A stretch of 49,429 nt of DNA from Bifidobacteriaceae bacterium (GTDB taxonomy: Bacteria; Actinomycetota; Actinomycetes; Actinomycetales; WQXJ01). The stretch covers positions 1 to 49,429 of the forward strand of contig JAITLE010000216.1 in NCBI GenBank assembly GCA_031278075.1, given 5' to 3'. The notes below the pieces were generated by a model. The model saw only the letters and a list, made by a program, of their open reading frames with translations, made no database searches and was not told the DNA's origin. Numbering within the stretch: the stretch's first letter is position 1; the number at the start of each line of letters is the position of its first letter. Positions 22,831 to 31,546 of the stretch are shown here, piece after piece. Both the position numbers and the translations under genes were made by a program.

Positions 22831-23864
22831 GTGGCTTCACTCCCGTTCAGTTCGATCTTTCCCCCACGGGCGAGCAAGTCCTGGAGTATCCGCGCCACTT
22901 GACCATCTCGAATCCACGATTCGTAGCCGTAGACGGCGGCGGATCGAATCCCGATGTAGTTCGCGGAGCTGATCAAAGACTCGAGGCGGTCCCAGTAAGT
23001 CGCTTCACCCGTCAGCAAGTCGGGGGCGATCGATGTGGCGGCTTCGATGACGATGTCGGCTCCGGACCAACTGCTCGGCCCAGCGCCGGCTTCACCCCGG
23101 AGTCTGAACAGATACTCGCCCGCCGGTCGGGACGTGGACGCGATGAAGTTGCGGACAGCCGCGCCCACCTCGTCAAGAGCGCCGATGGCGCTGCGGAAGG
23201 GGACAGCATCGTCTTGGAGGGCCGCCGCGGCCTCCGCGGTGGCCAAGACGACCGACGCGCCGGCTAAGTCGACGCCCCCTGCGAGAGGGCGAGTCAGCAC
23301 GACGACGACGCGGGTGTGCGGCCAGAAGTGAGCCAGCAGCACCGGCAGCTGGTCCTGTGGGTCGACCGCGACGATCACTTTAGGGGTGCTCACCGCCAGC
23401 GAGGCGCCGGGGAGACGGACTGGCCGCAGCGTGAGCAGCTCGCTCAACGTGGGGACCGCCAACCGGAACGGGTTGATGACTTGAACGCGGGCGATCATGA
23501 CTCTGCCGAAATCGACGCTCGTCAGCGACTCGGTCACCGAGTCCGCGTTGCGCCCGGCAAGGCCGCCCCACACCAGCACCAATCCGACGCGGGCTTGCAC
23601 GGGTCCCAGGCCGCCCGGCGCGAAGGCCGCCCGGCCGAGGAGAGCCCCAATCCCAGGAATCATGTGCATCGACTGGCCTGTCATATGCAACCGGAGAGCG
23701 ACCGGCAACGCGGTCAAGCGACGCCTCGGGCGGGCGCCGAAAGCGGCCTTGGCGCGCAGCGCCATAGTCTGGGCAAGCGGACTGGCCTTGACGCGCCGTG
23801 TCAGACCCTTCCACGCCCGCGCGCGGACTCGTCTCATCTTCGCTCTACAGGATGCCATGCGCAC
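22815..23864 (-). CDS. Hypothetical protein of the glycosyltransferase island
   Basis: A 349-residue protein I do not recognise. The first 55 residues are strongly basic (MRRVRARAWKGLTRRVK). The rest alternates hydrophobic strands and helices, for example VGLVLVWGGL, SLAVSTPKVIVAVDPQDQLPVLLAHFWPHTRVVVVLTRP (given as two segments around residues 155-195) and ADIVIEAATSIAPDLL. This suggests an alpha/beta fold such as a glycosyltransferase without obvious catalytic motifs. It lies four bases after the GT4 gene and overlaps the following gene by 16 bases, so it is co-translated with them. GC content looks somewhat lower than in the ribosomal genes. Confidence 0.65.
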   Translation of the reverse strand: MRMASCRAKMRRVRARAWKGLTRRVKASPLAQTMALRAKAAFGARPRRRLTALPVALRLHMTGQSMHMIPGIGALLGRAAFAPGGLGPVQARVGLVLVWGGLAGRNADSVTESLTSVDFGRVMIARVQVINPFRLAVPTLSELLTLRPVRLPGASLAVSTPKVIVAVDPQDQLPVLLAHFWPHTRVVVVLTRPLAGGVDLAGASVVLATAEAAAALQDDAVPFRSAIGALDEVGAAVRNFIASTSRPAGEYLFRLRGEAGAGPSSWSGADIVIEAATSIAPDLLTGEATYWDRLESLISSANYIGIRSAAVYGYESWIRDGQVARILQDLLARGGKIELNGSEATWPRR

Positions 23865-23868
23865 GATC

Positions 23869-24906
23869 CTATGCCAGCTGGTCCGCGGCTAAGCCGTCGG
23901 GCGCGTCAGGGGCCTGAGAGGAATCGGGAAGACCGACCTCGCGGTACAGCTCGTCGTACAAGACGACGACCCGACTAGGCCTGAGGTGCGTCCAAAAATA
24001 GGCGTGCGAGGCGCGGCGGGCCGCGGCGAGCGCGGACGAGTCGTGAGCGAGTTCCCGCATGCGGTCGACGAACTCTTGCTCGTTTGTGATCAGCCACGGC
24101 GGAGCCTCGGCTGTCCTCGCCCCCATCTGGAGAGCAGCGACAGCCTCCGAGTCTGCGGCGTTGACGACGACGCCACCGCACGCCATCGTCTCGTAGGTGA
24201 CCAAGTGGAATCCTCCCGTCACGACTTCGTCGATCCCGAATTCGGCAATCCGGCGCAACGCGATGAGCTTCTCCGGGGGCCAGTCCGAGGCGGTCACCAC
24301 TTGCGCCCACCGGGCGTGGCGGAGCGCTCCGAGATTGGCGGAGAACGTTGGAGAACTCTTGCGCGCCCAACGGTTCGACGAGTCTGTGGACGGCGAGTAG
24401 ACCACCCGAACCGGATCGTTGGGTTCTTCCCAAGGGCGCACGTCTTCGCTCAGGCCATCTCGGAACAGGCAGTTCGGAAGGATCCGAAAGCTGGGGAACA
24501 TCCTCGGATGCGCTTGCGCCACCGCGAGCTTGGCGGCCCAGTCGATCCCATGGTCCGAAGACAGGTCCTGGTAGATCGGGCGTTCGCCTATCGGAGAATG
24601 CGCCTGGTAGACGATCGGGACTCGCGCGGTCACCCCAAGTTCTGCAAGCCACTCCAAGGCGAACCTCGGCACGAAGTTATGCACGTGGATCAGATCAGCT
24701 TGGACCACGCGGTCGACGAAGATGGCCCGATCGACATCGGACTCAGCGATCGGCACAGAGCCGGCGGCGATAGCGTCCCTGGCCCTGGCGTAGTCGCCGC
24801 AGCGCAGGTGTACGGCCTCGTGCCCAAGGAAGACCCGCTGCGCCGTCGCGAGCATGGATGGCGCGCCAGCCAGCGTAGAAGGTGAGATATGGACGATCCT
24901 GCTCAT
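23869..24906 (-). CDS. GT4-like glycosyltransferase
   Basis: A 345-residue GT-B-type protein. The N-terminal part starts MSRIVHISPSTLAGAPSMLATAQR and contains LIHVHNFVPRFALEWL and VYQAHSPIG, typical of the acceptor domain. The C-terminal part has VTGGFHLVTYETMACGGVVVNAADSEAVAAL, the place of the family's E-x7-E donor site (Glu present in TYETMACGG; the second Glu in DSEAV). It is the first gene of the minus-strand island, with AAAGGGAA nine bases before its ATG. The product probably builds a cell-surface glycan that the adjacent sialic acid genes decorate. Confidence 0.8.
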   Translation of the reverse strand: MSRIVHISPSTLAGAPSMLATAQRVFLGHEAVHLRCGDYARARDAIAAGSVPIAESDVDRAIFVDRVVQADLIHVHNFVPRFALEWLAELGVTARVPIVYQAHSPIGERPIYQDLSSDHGIDWAAKLAVAQAHPRMFPSFRILPNCLFRDGLSEDVRPWEEPNDPVRVVYSPSTDSSNRWARKSSPTFSANLGALRHARWAQVVTASDWPPEKLIALRRIAEFGIDEVVTGGFHLVTYETMACGGVVVNAADSEAVAALQMGARTAEAPPWLITNEQEFVDRMRELAHDSSALAAARRASHAYFWTHLRPSRVVVLYDELYREVGLPDSSQAPDAPDGLAADQLA

Positions 24907-25288
24907 TGAGTGGTTCCCTTTCGATCATTGGCCGCGCCGCGCCCAGAATACCCTCGACGACGCCCGCGCTCGGCCCGCGGGGTTGTCCATGTCGCGGCCG
25001 GGGCCGGCCTGGTTTGGCTCGGTGGGGCGGCGCCGGGGCGCGCACGGGCCCGCTTGTGGGGGCTTCGCGCCGATCTGGGCGGCCACCTCGCCACCGACTG
25101 ACGGAAACGGTTGGGGCGCATCCGCCGGTGTGCCCAGATGCGGGCCGCGGCGCGCCGAGTCACGGCGCCGACGAAGACAGCCCGTCGGCGCGGGCCGTGG
25201 GTTCACCAGTGGCTGAGTTAGAATCGCCCAATGCCTGCGATGCGCCCGCCACGCCCCTGCCGATCCACAGCCGCGGCCGTGCCACGCC
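24907..25288. other. Divergent intergenic region with a candidate -10 element
   Basis: This 380-base gap separates the divergent GT4 gene and the plus-strand sialyltransferase-like gene. I see no gene of normal size. On the plus strand TAGAAT at 25219-25224 is a good -10 hexamer, though no matching -35 is evident. It would start transcription near 25231, exactly at an ATG opening a 23-codon frame (25231-25302) that ends inside the start of the next gene. The rest is very GC-rich without clear dyads. Confidence 0.4.
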
Positions 25289-26335
25289 TTGATCGCCGCT
25301 GACCGCGGCGAGGCTCTGGCCCTCGTCGAAAGCCCCGCGCAGCTCCTGCACGCCTTGGAGTACTGGTGGGACGCTTACGGCGCCGGGGCGCCCGCGCGCT
25401 TCAAGATCGCGATCCTGGCCCCGGACAGGGGACCCGACGCGCGTCAACTCGCCGCGCTGTTCCGCATGGCCGAGACCGAGGGTGTCGCCGCGCGCTGGTT
25501 CGGGGCGCGGCGGTCACGGACGCGCTGGGTTCACGCGGCGGCGAGTTTGGCGCGGCGGACGGCGCGCCCGCTGGTGGTGGGCGACCCGTTCTCGGGGCTT
25601 ATCCAGGCGATCATGGCGATCCGGCGCCCGCACGGCGTGGTCGTGGTCGACGACGGCGCCGCGACCCTCGAGTTCGTCCGGCGGCTCGCCGCGGCCAAGC
25701 CGCTGACGCGGCCCGCCGACCAGCGCGACGGTTTGGGCGCGCGGCTGGGCGGCCGCCTAGCCCGCCACACGGTCGCCACGCTGCGTTCCCTCGACCACCT
25801 CGAAGTCTTCACCACGATGCCGGTGGATCGGCTAGCCGCGGCCGCGAGCCTCGGGCACGCTCACTTCACCACCCATTCCTACGCCTGGCTGAAACACCGT
25901 TTCCCGCACCCGCCCGCGTGGCCCGGGACTGACATCGTCGGCTCGTCGCTGGCGGCCACGGGCGTGTTGGACGGCGCCGCCTACCTCGAGGCGATCAGCG
26001 CTCAGGCGGCCCGCGGCGACGGGCCGGTGCGCTACTGGGCGCACCGCCGCGAGTCGGAAGAAGGCTTGGCCCAAGTGGCCCGGCGCGCCGGCGCCCTGAT
26101 CATCCGCTCCGACTGGCCGCTGGAGTTGGCGCTGCGCCGCCGTGGCGTGGGCGACCGCGTCGTCGCCCTGCCCACATCCGCCGTCTTCACACTGCCTAGG
26201 GCGCTGGCTGATCTGTCCGTCAGCTTCGAGGTGATCGCGCCCGAGCCGGATTGGTTCGCCCCGACCGCCAGCGCCCGTTCGGTCGCCCAGCTCAGGCGCC
26301 TGACCGCGTTGGCCCGCGGCGCCACGGCTGAGTGA
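25289..26335 (+). CDS. Polysialyl-/GT52-like bacterial sialyltransferase candidate
   Basis: A 348-residue protein starting LALVESPAQLLHALEYW. It shows several traits of the bacterial GT38/GT52 sialyltransferase group. VVVVDDGAATLEFV around residue 120 carries the D/E-D/E-G motif. YWAHRRESEEG around 250 sits where the HP motif normally lies, but Pro is replaced. SDWPLELAL and PTSAVFTLPRAL follow near 275-300. Those families transfer CMP-sialic acid, which the nearby NeuB and NeuA-HAD would supply. It is the only plus-strand gene in the island and faces the EF-Tu-like gene tail to tail. The start taken is TTG, with no in-frame ATG or GTG upstream; it may be reached through a short upstream frame. 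The assignment rests on motifs only. Confidence 0.55.
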   Translation: MIAADRGEALALVESPAQLLHALEYWWDAYGAGAPARFKIAILAPDRGPDARQLAALFRMAETEGVAARWFGARRSRTRWVHAAASLARRTARPLVVGDPFSGLIQAIMAIRRPHGVVVVDDGAATLEFVRRLAAAKPLTRPADQRDGLGARLGGRLARHTVATLRSLDHLEVFTTMPVDRLAAAASLGHAHFTTHSYAWLKHRFPHPPAWPGTDIVGSSLAATGVLDGAAYLEAISAQAARGDGPVRYWAHRRESEEGLAQVARRAGALIIRSDWPLELALRRRGVGDRVVALPTSAVFTLPRALADLSVSFEVIAPEPDWFAPTASARSVAQLRRLTALARGATAE

Positions 26336-26350
26336 CCGAGTCCCCAACCA

Positions 26351-26391
26351 GGGCGGACCACCAGGGCTTCGGGCCCGGCCGCGGTCCGCCC
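26351..26391. terminator. Hairpin between convergent genes
   Basis: A perfect 9-bp inverted repeat, GGGCGGACC (26351-26359) and GGTCCGCCC (26383-26391), lies in the 64-base gap where the plus-strand glycosyltransferase and the minus-strand EF-Tu-like gene converge. The 23-base loop is itself GC-rich. It has no U-tract in either direction, so it is a probable but not certain bidirectional terminator. Confidence 0.5.
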
Positions 26392-26399
26392 CGAGCGGC

Positions 26400-26744
26400 T
26401 CAGACGCCGACCCGCGAGTGTTCGCGCGGCATCCGCGCGCGCAACTCCTTGTGACGTTCGCCGCCGGCGTGTGTGGCGAGCATCCCCGGGCCGATGTGGC
26501 CCGCGGTCAAGTCCGTCACCAAGAGGGTGCAGACATGCCCTGGCTCGACGCCCTCAACCCGGTCCCCGCCCACCACTATGGCCTCGATCAGACCGTGGCG
26601 TTTGGAGTGCAGTCCGTGTATGTCGACTGCCTGACCAGGGGTTATTCGACCCAGTTCGACTAGTCCCGAGATCGCCGTGCCGCCCTCGACGAGGAAGACC
26701 TGTTCGATCTCGAACTGGAATTCTGAGGGCTGTGACTCTTCCAC
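26400..26744 (-). CDS. Stand-alone EF-Tu domain-2-like protein
   Basis: A 114-residue protein with no GTPase domain. Residues 8-95 resemble domain 2 of EF-Tu/EF1A: FEIEQVFLVEGGTAISGLVELGRITPGQAVDIHG parallels PFLMPIEDVHTITGRGTVVTGKVDRG in the adjacent tuf, and later VEPGHVCTLLVTDL parallels AGENCGLLLRGV. The start is a GTG at 26744 with GAGAGGAG seven bases upstream; longer frames upstream are not translated convincingly. It lies 162 bases after tuf, beyond a hairpin. It might bind tRNA 3' ends, ribosomes or EF-Tu partners. Function unknown. Confidence 0.75.
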   Translation of the reverse strand: MEESQPSEFQFEIEQVFLVEGGTAISGLVELGRITPGQAVDIHGLHSKRHGLIEAIVVGGDRVEGVEPGHVCTLLVTDLTAGHIGPGMLATHAGGERHKELRARMPREHSRVGV

Positions 26745-26853
26745 TATGGAGCTCCTCTCTGAGCTGAGACAGGATGACTCCCATCCTAACGGGCCTACCT
26801 GGCAATGGCGCGACTGCCGACCGGGCACGCGCGCGCCCACCGCGCCGACGCGA

Positions 26854-26884
26854 CGATGCCGCCCGGCGGAACCGGACGGCATCG
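26854..26884 (-). terminator. Hairpin downstream of tuf
   Basis: CGATGCCG (26854-26861) and CGGCATCG (26877-26884) form a perfect 8-bp stem, with possible inner CGG/CCG pairing, 22 bases after the tuf stop codon. There is no following U-tract, which is common among actinobacterial terminators. It probably closes the str operon. Confidence 0.6.
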
Positions 26885-26906
26885 TGCACGGGCGAACTGC
26901 GCGGAG

Positions 26907-28094
<1,188 letters not shown>

Positions 28095-28140
28095 TGTGTC
28101 CCTCCTAAGGACTTGGGTAGTTGAGCCTTCCGGCGCCTAT

Positions 28141-28169
28141 TGAACACTTGACCGCCCGGCCCTTGTCAA
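28141..28169 (-). promoter_or_regulatory. Candidate tuf promoter
   Basis: In the fusA-tuf gap the minus strand carries a consensus -35 TTGACA (28164-28169), a 17-base spacer and a weaker -10 TGTTCA (28141-28146). This would give a leader of about 40 bases before the AGGAGGG and GTG start. A separate promoter for tuf is common because EF-Tu is needed in excess over EF-G. Confidence 0.5.
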
Positions 28170-28255
28170 ATCGGCCGGTCGGCCACGTGCCCACTAGGCG
28201 ACGCGCTGGTCTTCTACGGGTCGTTACCTACTTATTCTCTACTACTCGTGGCAAG

Positions 28256-30358
28256 TCACTCGCCCCGGGTCTTCTTGACGATCTCCTCAGCAACGCTTCG
28301 GGGAACTTCAGCATAGCTATCGAACTGCATCGTGTAGACCGCACGCCCCTGAGTCTTGGAACGCAGATCCCCGACGTAGCCGAACATTGTGGACAGCGGC
28401 ACGCGGGCGCGCACCACCTTGACCCCGCCGGCGTCCTCCATCGACTGGATGTGGCCCCGCCGCGCGTTCAGGTCGCCGATCACCTCTCCCATGTGACGCT
28501 CGGGGGTCCGCACCTCCACGTCCATGATCGGTTCCAGCAGAGCCGGGTCGGCTTTCCGGACAGCCTCGCGGAAGACCATCGAACCGGCCGTCTTGAAGGC
28601 GAGCTCCGAAGAGTCGACCTCATGGTACTGGCCGTCCAGCAGGGTCGCTTTGACGCCCACCACGGGATAGCCCGCCAACGGTCCCGTGGACATCGCGTCC
28701 AAGATGCCGGCCTCGACGGACGGGACGTACTCCCTCGGGACCCGGCCGCCGACCACCTTGTTGGCGAACTCGAAGATCGCCTCGCCGTCCAACGGCAAGG
28801 GCGCCAACGCGATCTGCACCTTGGCGTACTGGCCGGAGCCACCGGTCTGCTTCTTGTGGGTGTACTCGACCTTCTCGACCGGCCGCCGGATCGTCTCACG
28901 GTAGGCGACCTGGGGCCTCCCGATGTTCGCGACCACCTTGAACTCCCGCCGCATGCGGTCCACCAAGATGTCGAGGTGGAGTTCGCCCATCCCCGCGATG
29001 ATCGTCTGTCCGGTGTCCGGGTTGAGGGACACGCGGAACGTCGGGTCCTCCTCCGCGAGCTTTTGGATGGCGGTCGACAGCTTCTCCTGGTCGGAGCGCG
29101 AGTTCGGCTCGATCGCCACCTGGATGACAGGTTCCGGGAACGTCATCGACTCGAGCAGCACCGGATGGGCCGGGTCGCACAACGTGTCGCCAGTGGTGGT
29201 GTCCTTCAGCCCGACCACGGCGTAGATGTGGCCGGCGGTGATGTCCGGGACCGGGTTCTCCTTGTTCGAGTGCATCTGGAACAGTTTGCCGATCCGCTCC
29301 TTGCGGCCCTTGGCGGAGTTCAACACCGCCGACCCCTGCGCCACATGCCCCGAATACACCCGAACATAAGTCAGCTTGCCATAGAACGGGTGGGCGACCA
29401 CCTTGAACGCCAGCGCCGCGAACGGCTCGGCTGCCGAAGGCAGCCGGATGATCTCGTGAGACGCGTCCTTCGGGTCGAAGCCGAGCATCGGCGGCACGTC
29501 CAGCGGCGACGGGAGGTAGGCGATGACGGCGTCCAGCATCGGCTGCACACCCTTGTTCTTGAAGGCGGAACCACAAAACACCGGGAAGACCTCGCCCGCC
29601 AAGGTCATGGCGCGAACGCCCGCCATGATCTCTTCGGAGGACAGCGACCCGGTCTCGAGGTACTTCTCCAGGAGCTCCTCAGATCCCTCGGCGGCGGTCT
29701 CCATCAGGGCGGCGCGGTATTCGGCCGCTAGACCAGCTAGATCCTCGGGGATCGGCTCGACCTTGTAATCCTCGCCCTTCTTGACCTCGCCCGCCCAGGT
29801 CAACGCACGCATCTCCAGCAGGTCGACCACGCCCCGGAAGGAGTTCTCCGAACCGATCGGCAACTGCATCACGACAGGCCGGGCGCCCAACCGGTCCACG
29901 ATCGTCTTGACCGTGAAGAAGAAATCCGCCCCGAGTTTGTCCATCTTGTTGATGAAGCAGATCCGCGGCACGTTGTACTTGTCAGCCTGCCGCCAGACGG
30001 TCTCCGACTGGGGCTCGACGCCCTCCTTGCCGTCGAAGACGGCCACCGCCCCGTCCAACACCCTGAGGGACCGCTCCACCTCGACCGTGAAATCCACGTG
30101 GCCCGGAGTGTCGATGATGTTGACCTGGTGATCCTTCCAGAAGCAAGTGGTCGCGGCGGATGTGATCGTGATGCCGCGTTCCTGCTCCTGCTCCATCCAG
30201 TCCATCGTCGAAGCCCCGTCGTGGGTCTCCCCGATCTTGTAGTTGATGCCCGTGTAAAACAAGATGCGCTCGGTGACGGTGGTCTTACCGGCGTCGATGT
30301 GCGCCATGATGCCGATGTTGCGGACCTGCTTCAGGTCGGTCAGCACGTCCAGTGCCAA
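28256..30358 (-). CDS. fusA: Elongation factor G
   Basis: GTPase driving ribosomal translocation. The 700-residue protein has the P-loop AHIDAGKTT (19-27), RGITITSAATT, DTPGHVDF and NKMDK, followed by domains II-V ending in MQFDSYAEVPRSVAEEIV. The start is a TTG with GAGGAAA upstream; no in-frame ATG or GTG fits. It lies 60 bases after rpsG in the str operon. Confidence 0.97.
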   Translation of the reverse strand: MALDVLTDLKQVRNIGIMAHIDAGKTTVTERILFYTGINYKIGETHDGASTMDWMEQEQERGITITSAATTCFWKDHQVNIIDTPGHVDFTVEVERSLRVLDGAVAVFDGKEGVEPQSETVWRQADKYNVPRICFINKMDKLGADFFFTVKTIVDRLGARPVVMQLPIGSENSFRGVVDLLEMRALTWAGEVKKGEDYKVEPIPEDLAGLAAEYRAALMETAAEGSEELLEKYLETGSLSSEEIMAGVRAMTLAGEVFPVFCGSAFKNKGVQPMLDAVIAYLPSPLDVPPMLGFDPKDASHEIIRLPSAAEPFAALAFKVVAHPFYGKLTYVRVYSGHVAQGSAVLNSAKGRKERIGKLFQMHSNKENPVPDITAGHIYAVVGLKDTTTGDTLCDPAHPVLLESMTFPEPVIQVAIEPNSRSDQEKLSTAIQKLAEEDPTFRVSLNPDTGQTIIAGMGELHLDILVDRMRREFKVVANIGRPQVAYRETIRRPVEKVEYTHKKQTGGSGQYAKVQIALAPLPLDGEAIFEFANKVVGGRVPREYVPSVEAGILDAMSTGPLAGYPVVGVKATLLDGQYHEVDSSELAFKTAGSMVFREAVRKADPALLEPIMDVEVRTPERHMGEVIGDLNARRGHIQSMEDAGGVKVVRARVPLSTMFGYVGDLRSKTQGRAVYTMQFDSYAEVPRSVAEEIVKKTRGE

Positions 30359-30418
30359 GGGGTTTTCCTCACTCTTCTTCCGTCCGGCCCGCCGCCGGTC
30401 CGACCCACCGCCCGGCTG

Positions 30419-30889
30419 TCACCAGCGGTAGTGGGCGAACGCGCGGTTGGCCTCAGCCATCTTGTGGGTGTCCTCGCGGCGTTTGACCGCCGCGCCCAAG
30501 CCGTTTGAGGCGTCGATGATCTCGTTCATCAGACGCAAGGTCATGGTCTTCTCGCGCCGGGCCCGGCTGTAGCCCACCAGCCAGCGCAGCGAGAGGGTGG
30601 TGGCGCGGCCGGGCTTGACCTCGACCGGCACCTGGTAGGTGGCGCCGCCGACGCGACGCGACTTGACTTCCAGCGAGGGGCGGATGTTGTCCAGGGCGCG
30701 TTTGAGCAACGTCACGGCGTCACTCCCCGTCTTCTCGGCCGCGCCGTCCAGCGCGCCGTAGACGATCGACTCGGCGATGGTCTTCTTCCCGTCCAGCAGG
30801 ATCTTGTTGACCAACTGAGTGACCAGGGCGCTGCCGTAAACCGGGTCTTGCACCAGAGGGCGTTTGGGCGCCGGCCCCTTGCGCGGCAT
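30419..30889 (-). CDS. rpsG: 30S ribosomal protein S7
   Basis: A 156-residue 16S rRNA 3'-major-domain organiser. The ATG at 30889 overlaps the rpsL stop by one base (TGATG) and gives MPRKGPAPKRPLVQDPVYGS, the family N-terminus. The signature RVGGATYQVPVEVKPGRA is present. Confidence 0.97.
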   Translation of the reverse strand: MPRKGPAPKRPLVQDPVYGSALVTQLVNKILLDGKKTIAESIVYGALDGAAEKTGSDAVTLLKRALDNIRPSLEVKSRRVGGATYQVPVEVKPGRATTLSLRWLVGYSRARREKTMTLRLMNEIIDASNGLGAAVKRREDTHKMAEANRAFAHYRW

Positions 30890-31263
30890 CAGCTCTTCTC
30901 CTTCTTGGCACCGTAGCGGGAGCGGGCTTGCTGGCGGCCGCGCACACCCTGCGCGTCGAGCGCGCCGCGCACAATCTTGTACCGGACCCCAGGCAGATCG
31001 CGCACGCGCCCGCCGCGGACCAGCACAATCGAGTGCTCTTGCAGGTTGTGGCCCACCCCGGGGATATAGGCGGTCACCTCGACACCATTCGACAACCGCA
31101 CCCGCGCCACCTTCCGCAGCGCCGAGTTCGGCTTCTTCGGAGTGGTGGTGTACACACGCGTGCAGACACCGCGACGCTGCGGGGATCCCTTCAAAGCAGG
31201 GGTCTTGGTCTTCCCCGCTTTGGCGGTCCGGCCTTTGCGGACCAGCTGCTGGATAGTGGGCAC
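30889..31263 (-). CDS. rpsL: 30S ribosomal protein S12, natural Arg at position 88
   Basis: A 124-residue decoding-centre protein starting MPTIQQLVRKGR, with TTPKKPNSALRKV at 40-52, so Lys43 is present. The second streptomycin-critical loop reads RGGRVRDLPGVRY at 83-95. Position 88 is therefore Arg, where Mycobacterium tuberculosis and most bacteria have Lys. K88R is a well-known streptomycin-resistance substitution there. It is the first gene of the str operon, 93 bases downstream of a good promoter. Confidence 0.97.
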   Translation of the reverse strand: MPTIQQLVRKGRTAKAGKTKTPALKGSPQRRGVCTRVYTTTPKKPNSALRKVARVRLSNGVEVTAYIPGVGHNLQEHSIVLVRGGRVRDLPGVRYKIVRGALDAQGVRGRQQARSRYGAKKEKS

Positions 31264-31356
31264 TGGCTCTCCATCTTGGGTTGGTTGCGGAAGTGATCGG
31301 CTCAGGCGCGCGTGAGCGCGCCGCGCTAGCCCGCCAAGGCAGGCACACGAGCGATT

Positions 31357-31386
31357 AGGCTACCGCGGCGCCCGACGGCGCGTCAA
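31357..31386 (-). promoter_or_regulatory. Promoter of the str operon (rpsL)
   Basis: On the minus strand TTGACG (31381-31386) is followed by an 18-base spacer and TAGCCT (31357-31362), a good housekeeping sigma-factor promoter. Transcription would start near 31350, leaving a leader of about 87 bases. That leader contains a perfect 7-bp hairpin with a GTGA loop (GGCGCGC 31305-31311, GCGCGCC 31316-31322). Confidence 0.65.
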
Positions 31387-31546
31387 AGCGAGGGGTCATC
31401 CATGCCCTGGCCATGTCGGCGCCGTGACCCGCCCCGCCGCTGACACCTCAGGGCCAAGCCCAGCCGCAGCGGCGACATGGACGACCCCTGGACAATCCCG
31501 TCAAGGCGCGCGGCGGCGGACCAAGGAGCCGACGGAGCCGCCAGCG

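Noticed and set aside
24907..25288. Small genes in the divergent gap
   Set aside because: Several overlapping frames of 60-130 codons exist on both strands but all are Arg/Pro/Gly-rich and lack start signals; only the -10 element and short leaderless frame seemed worth noting.
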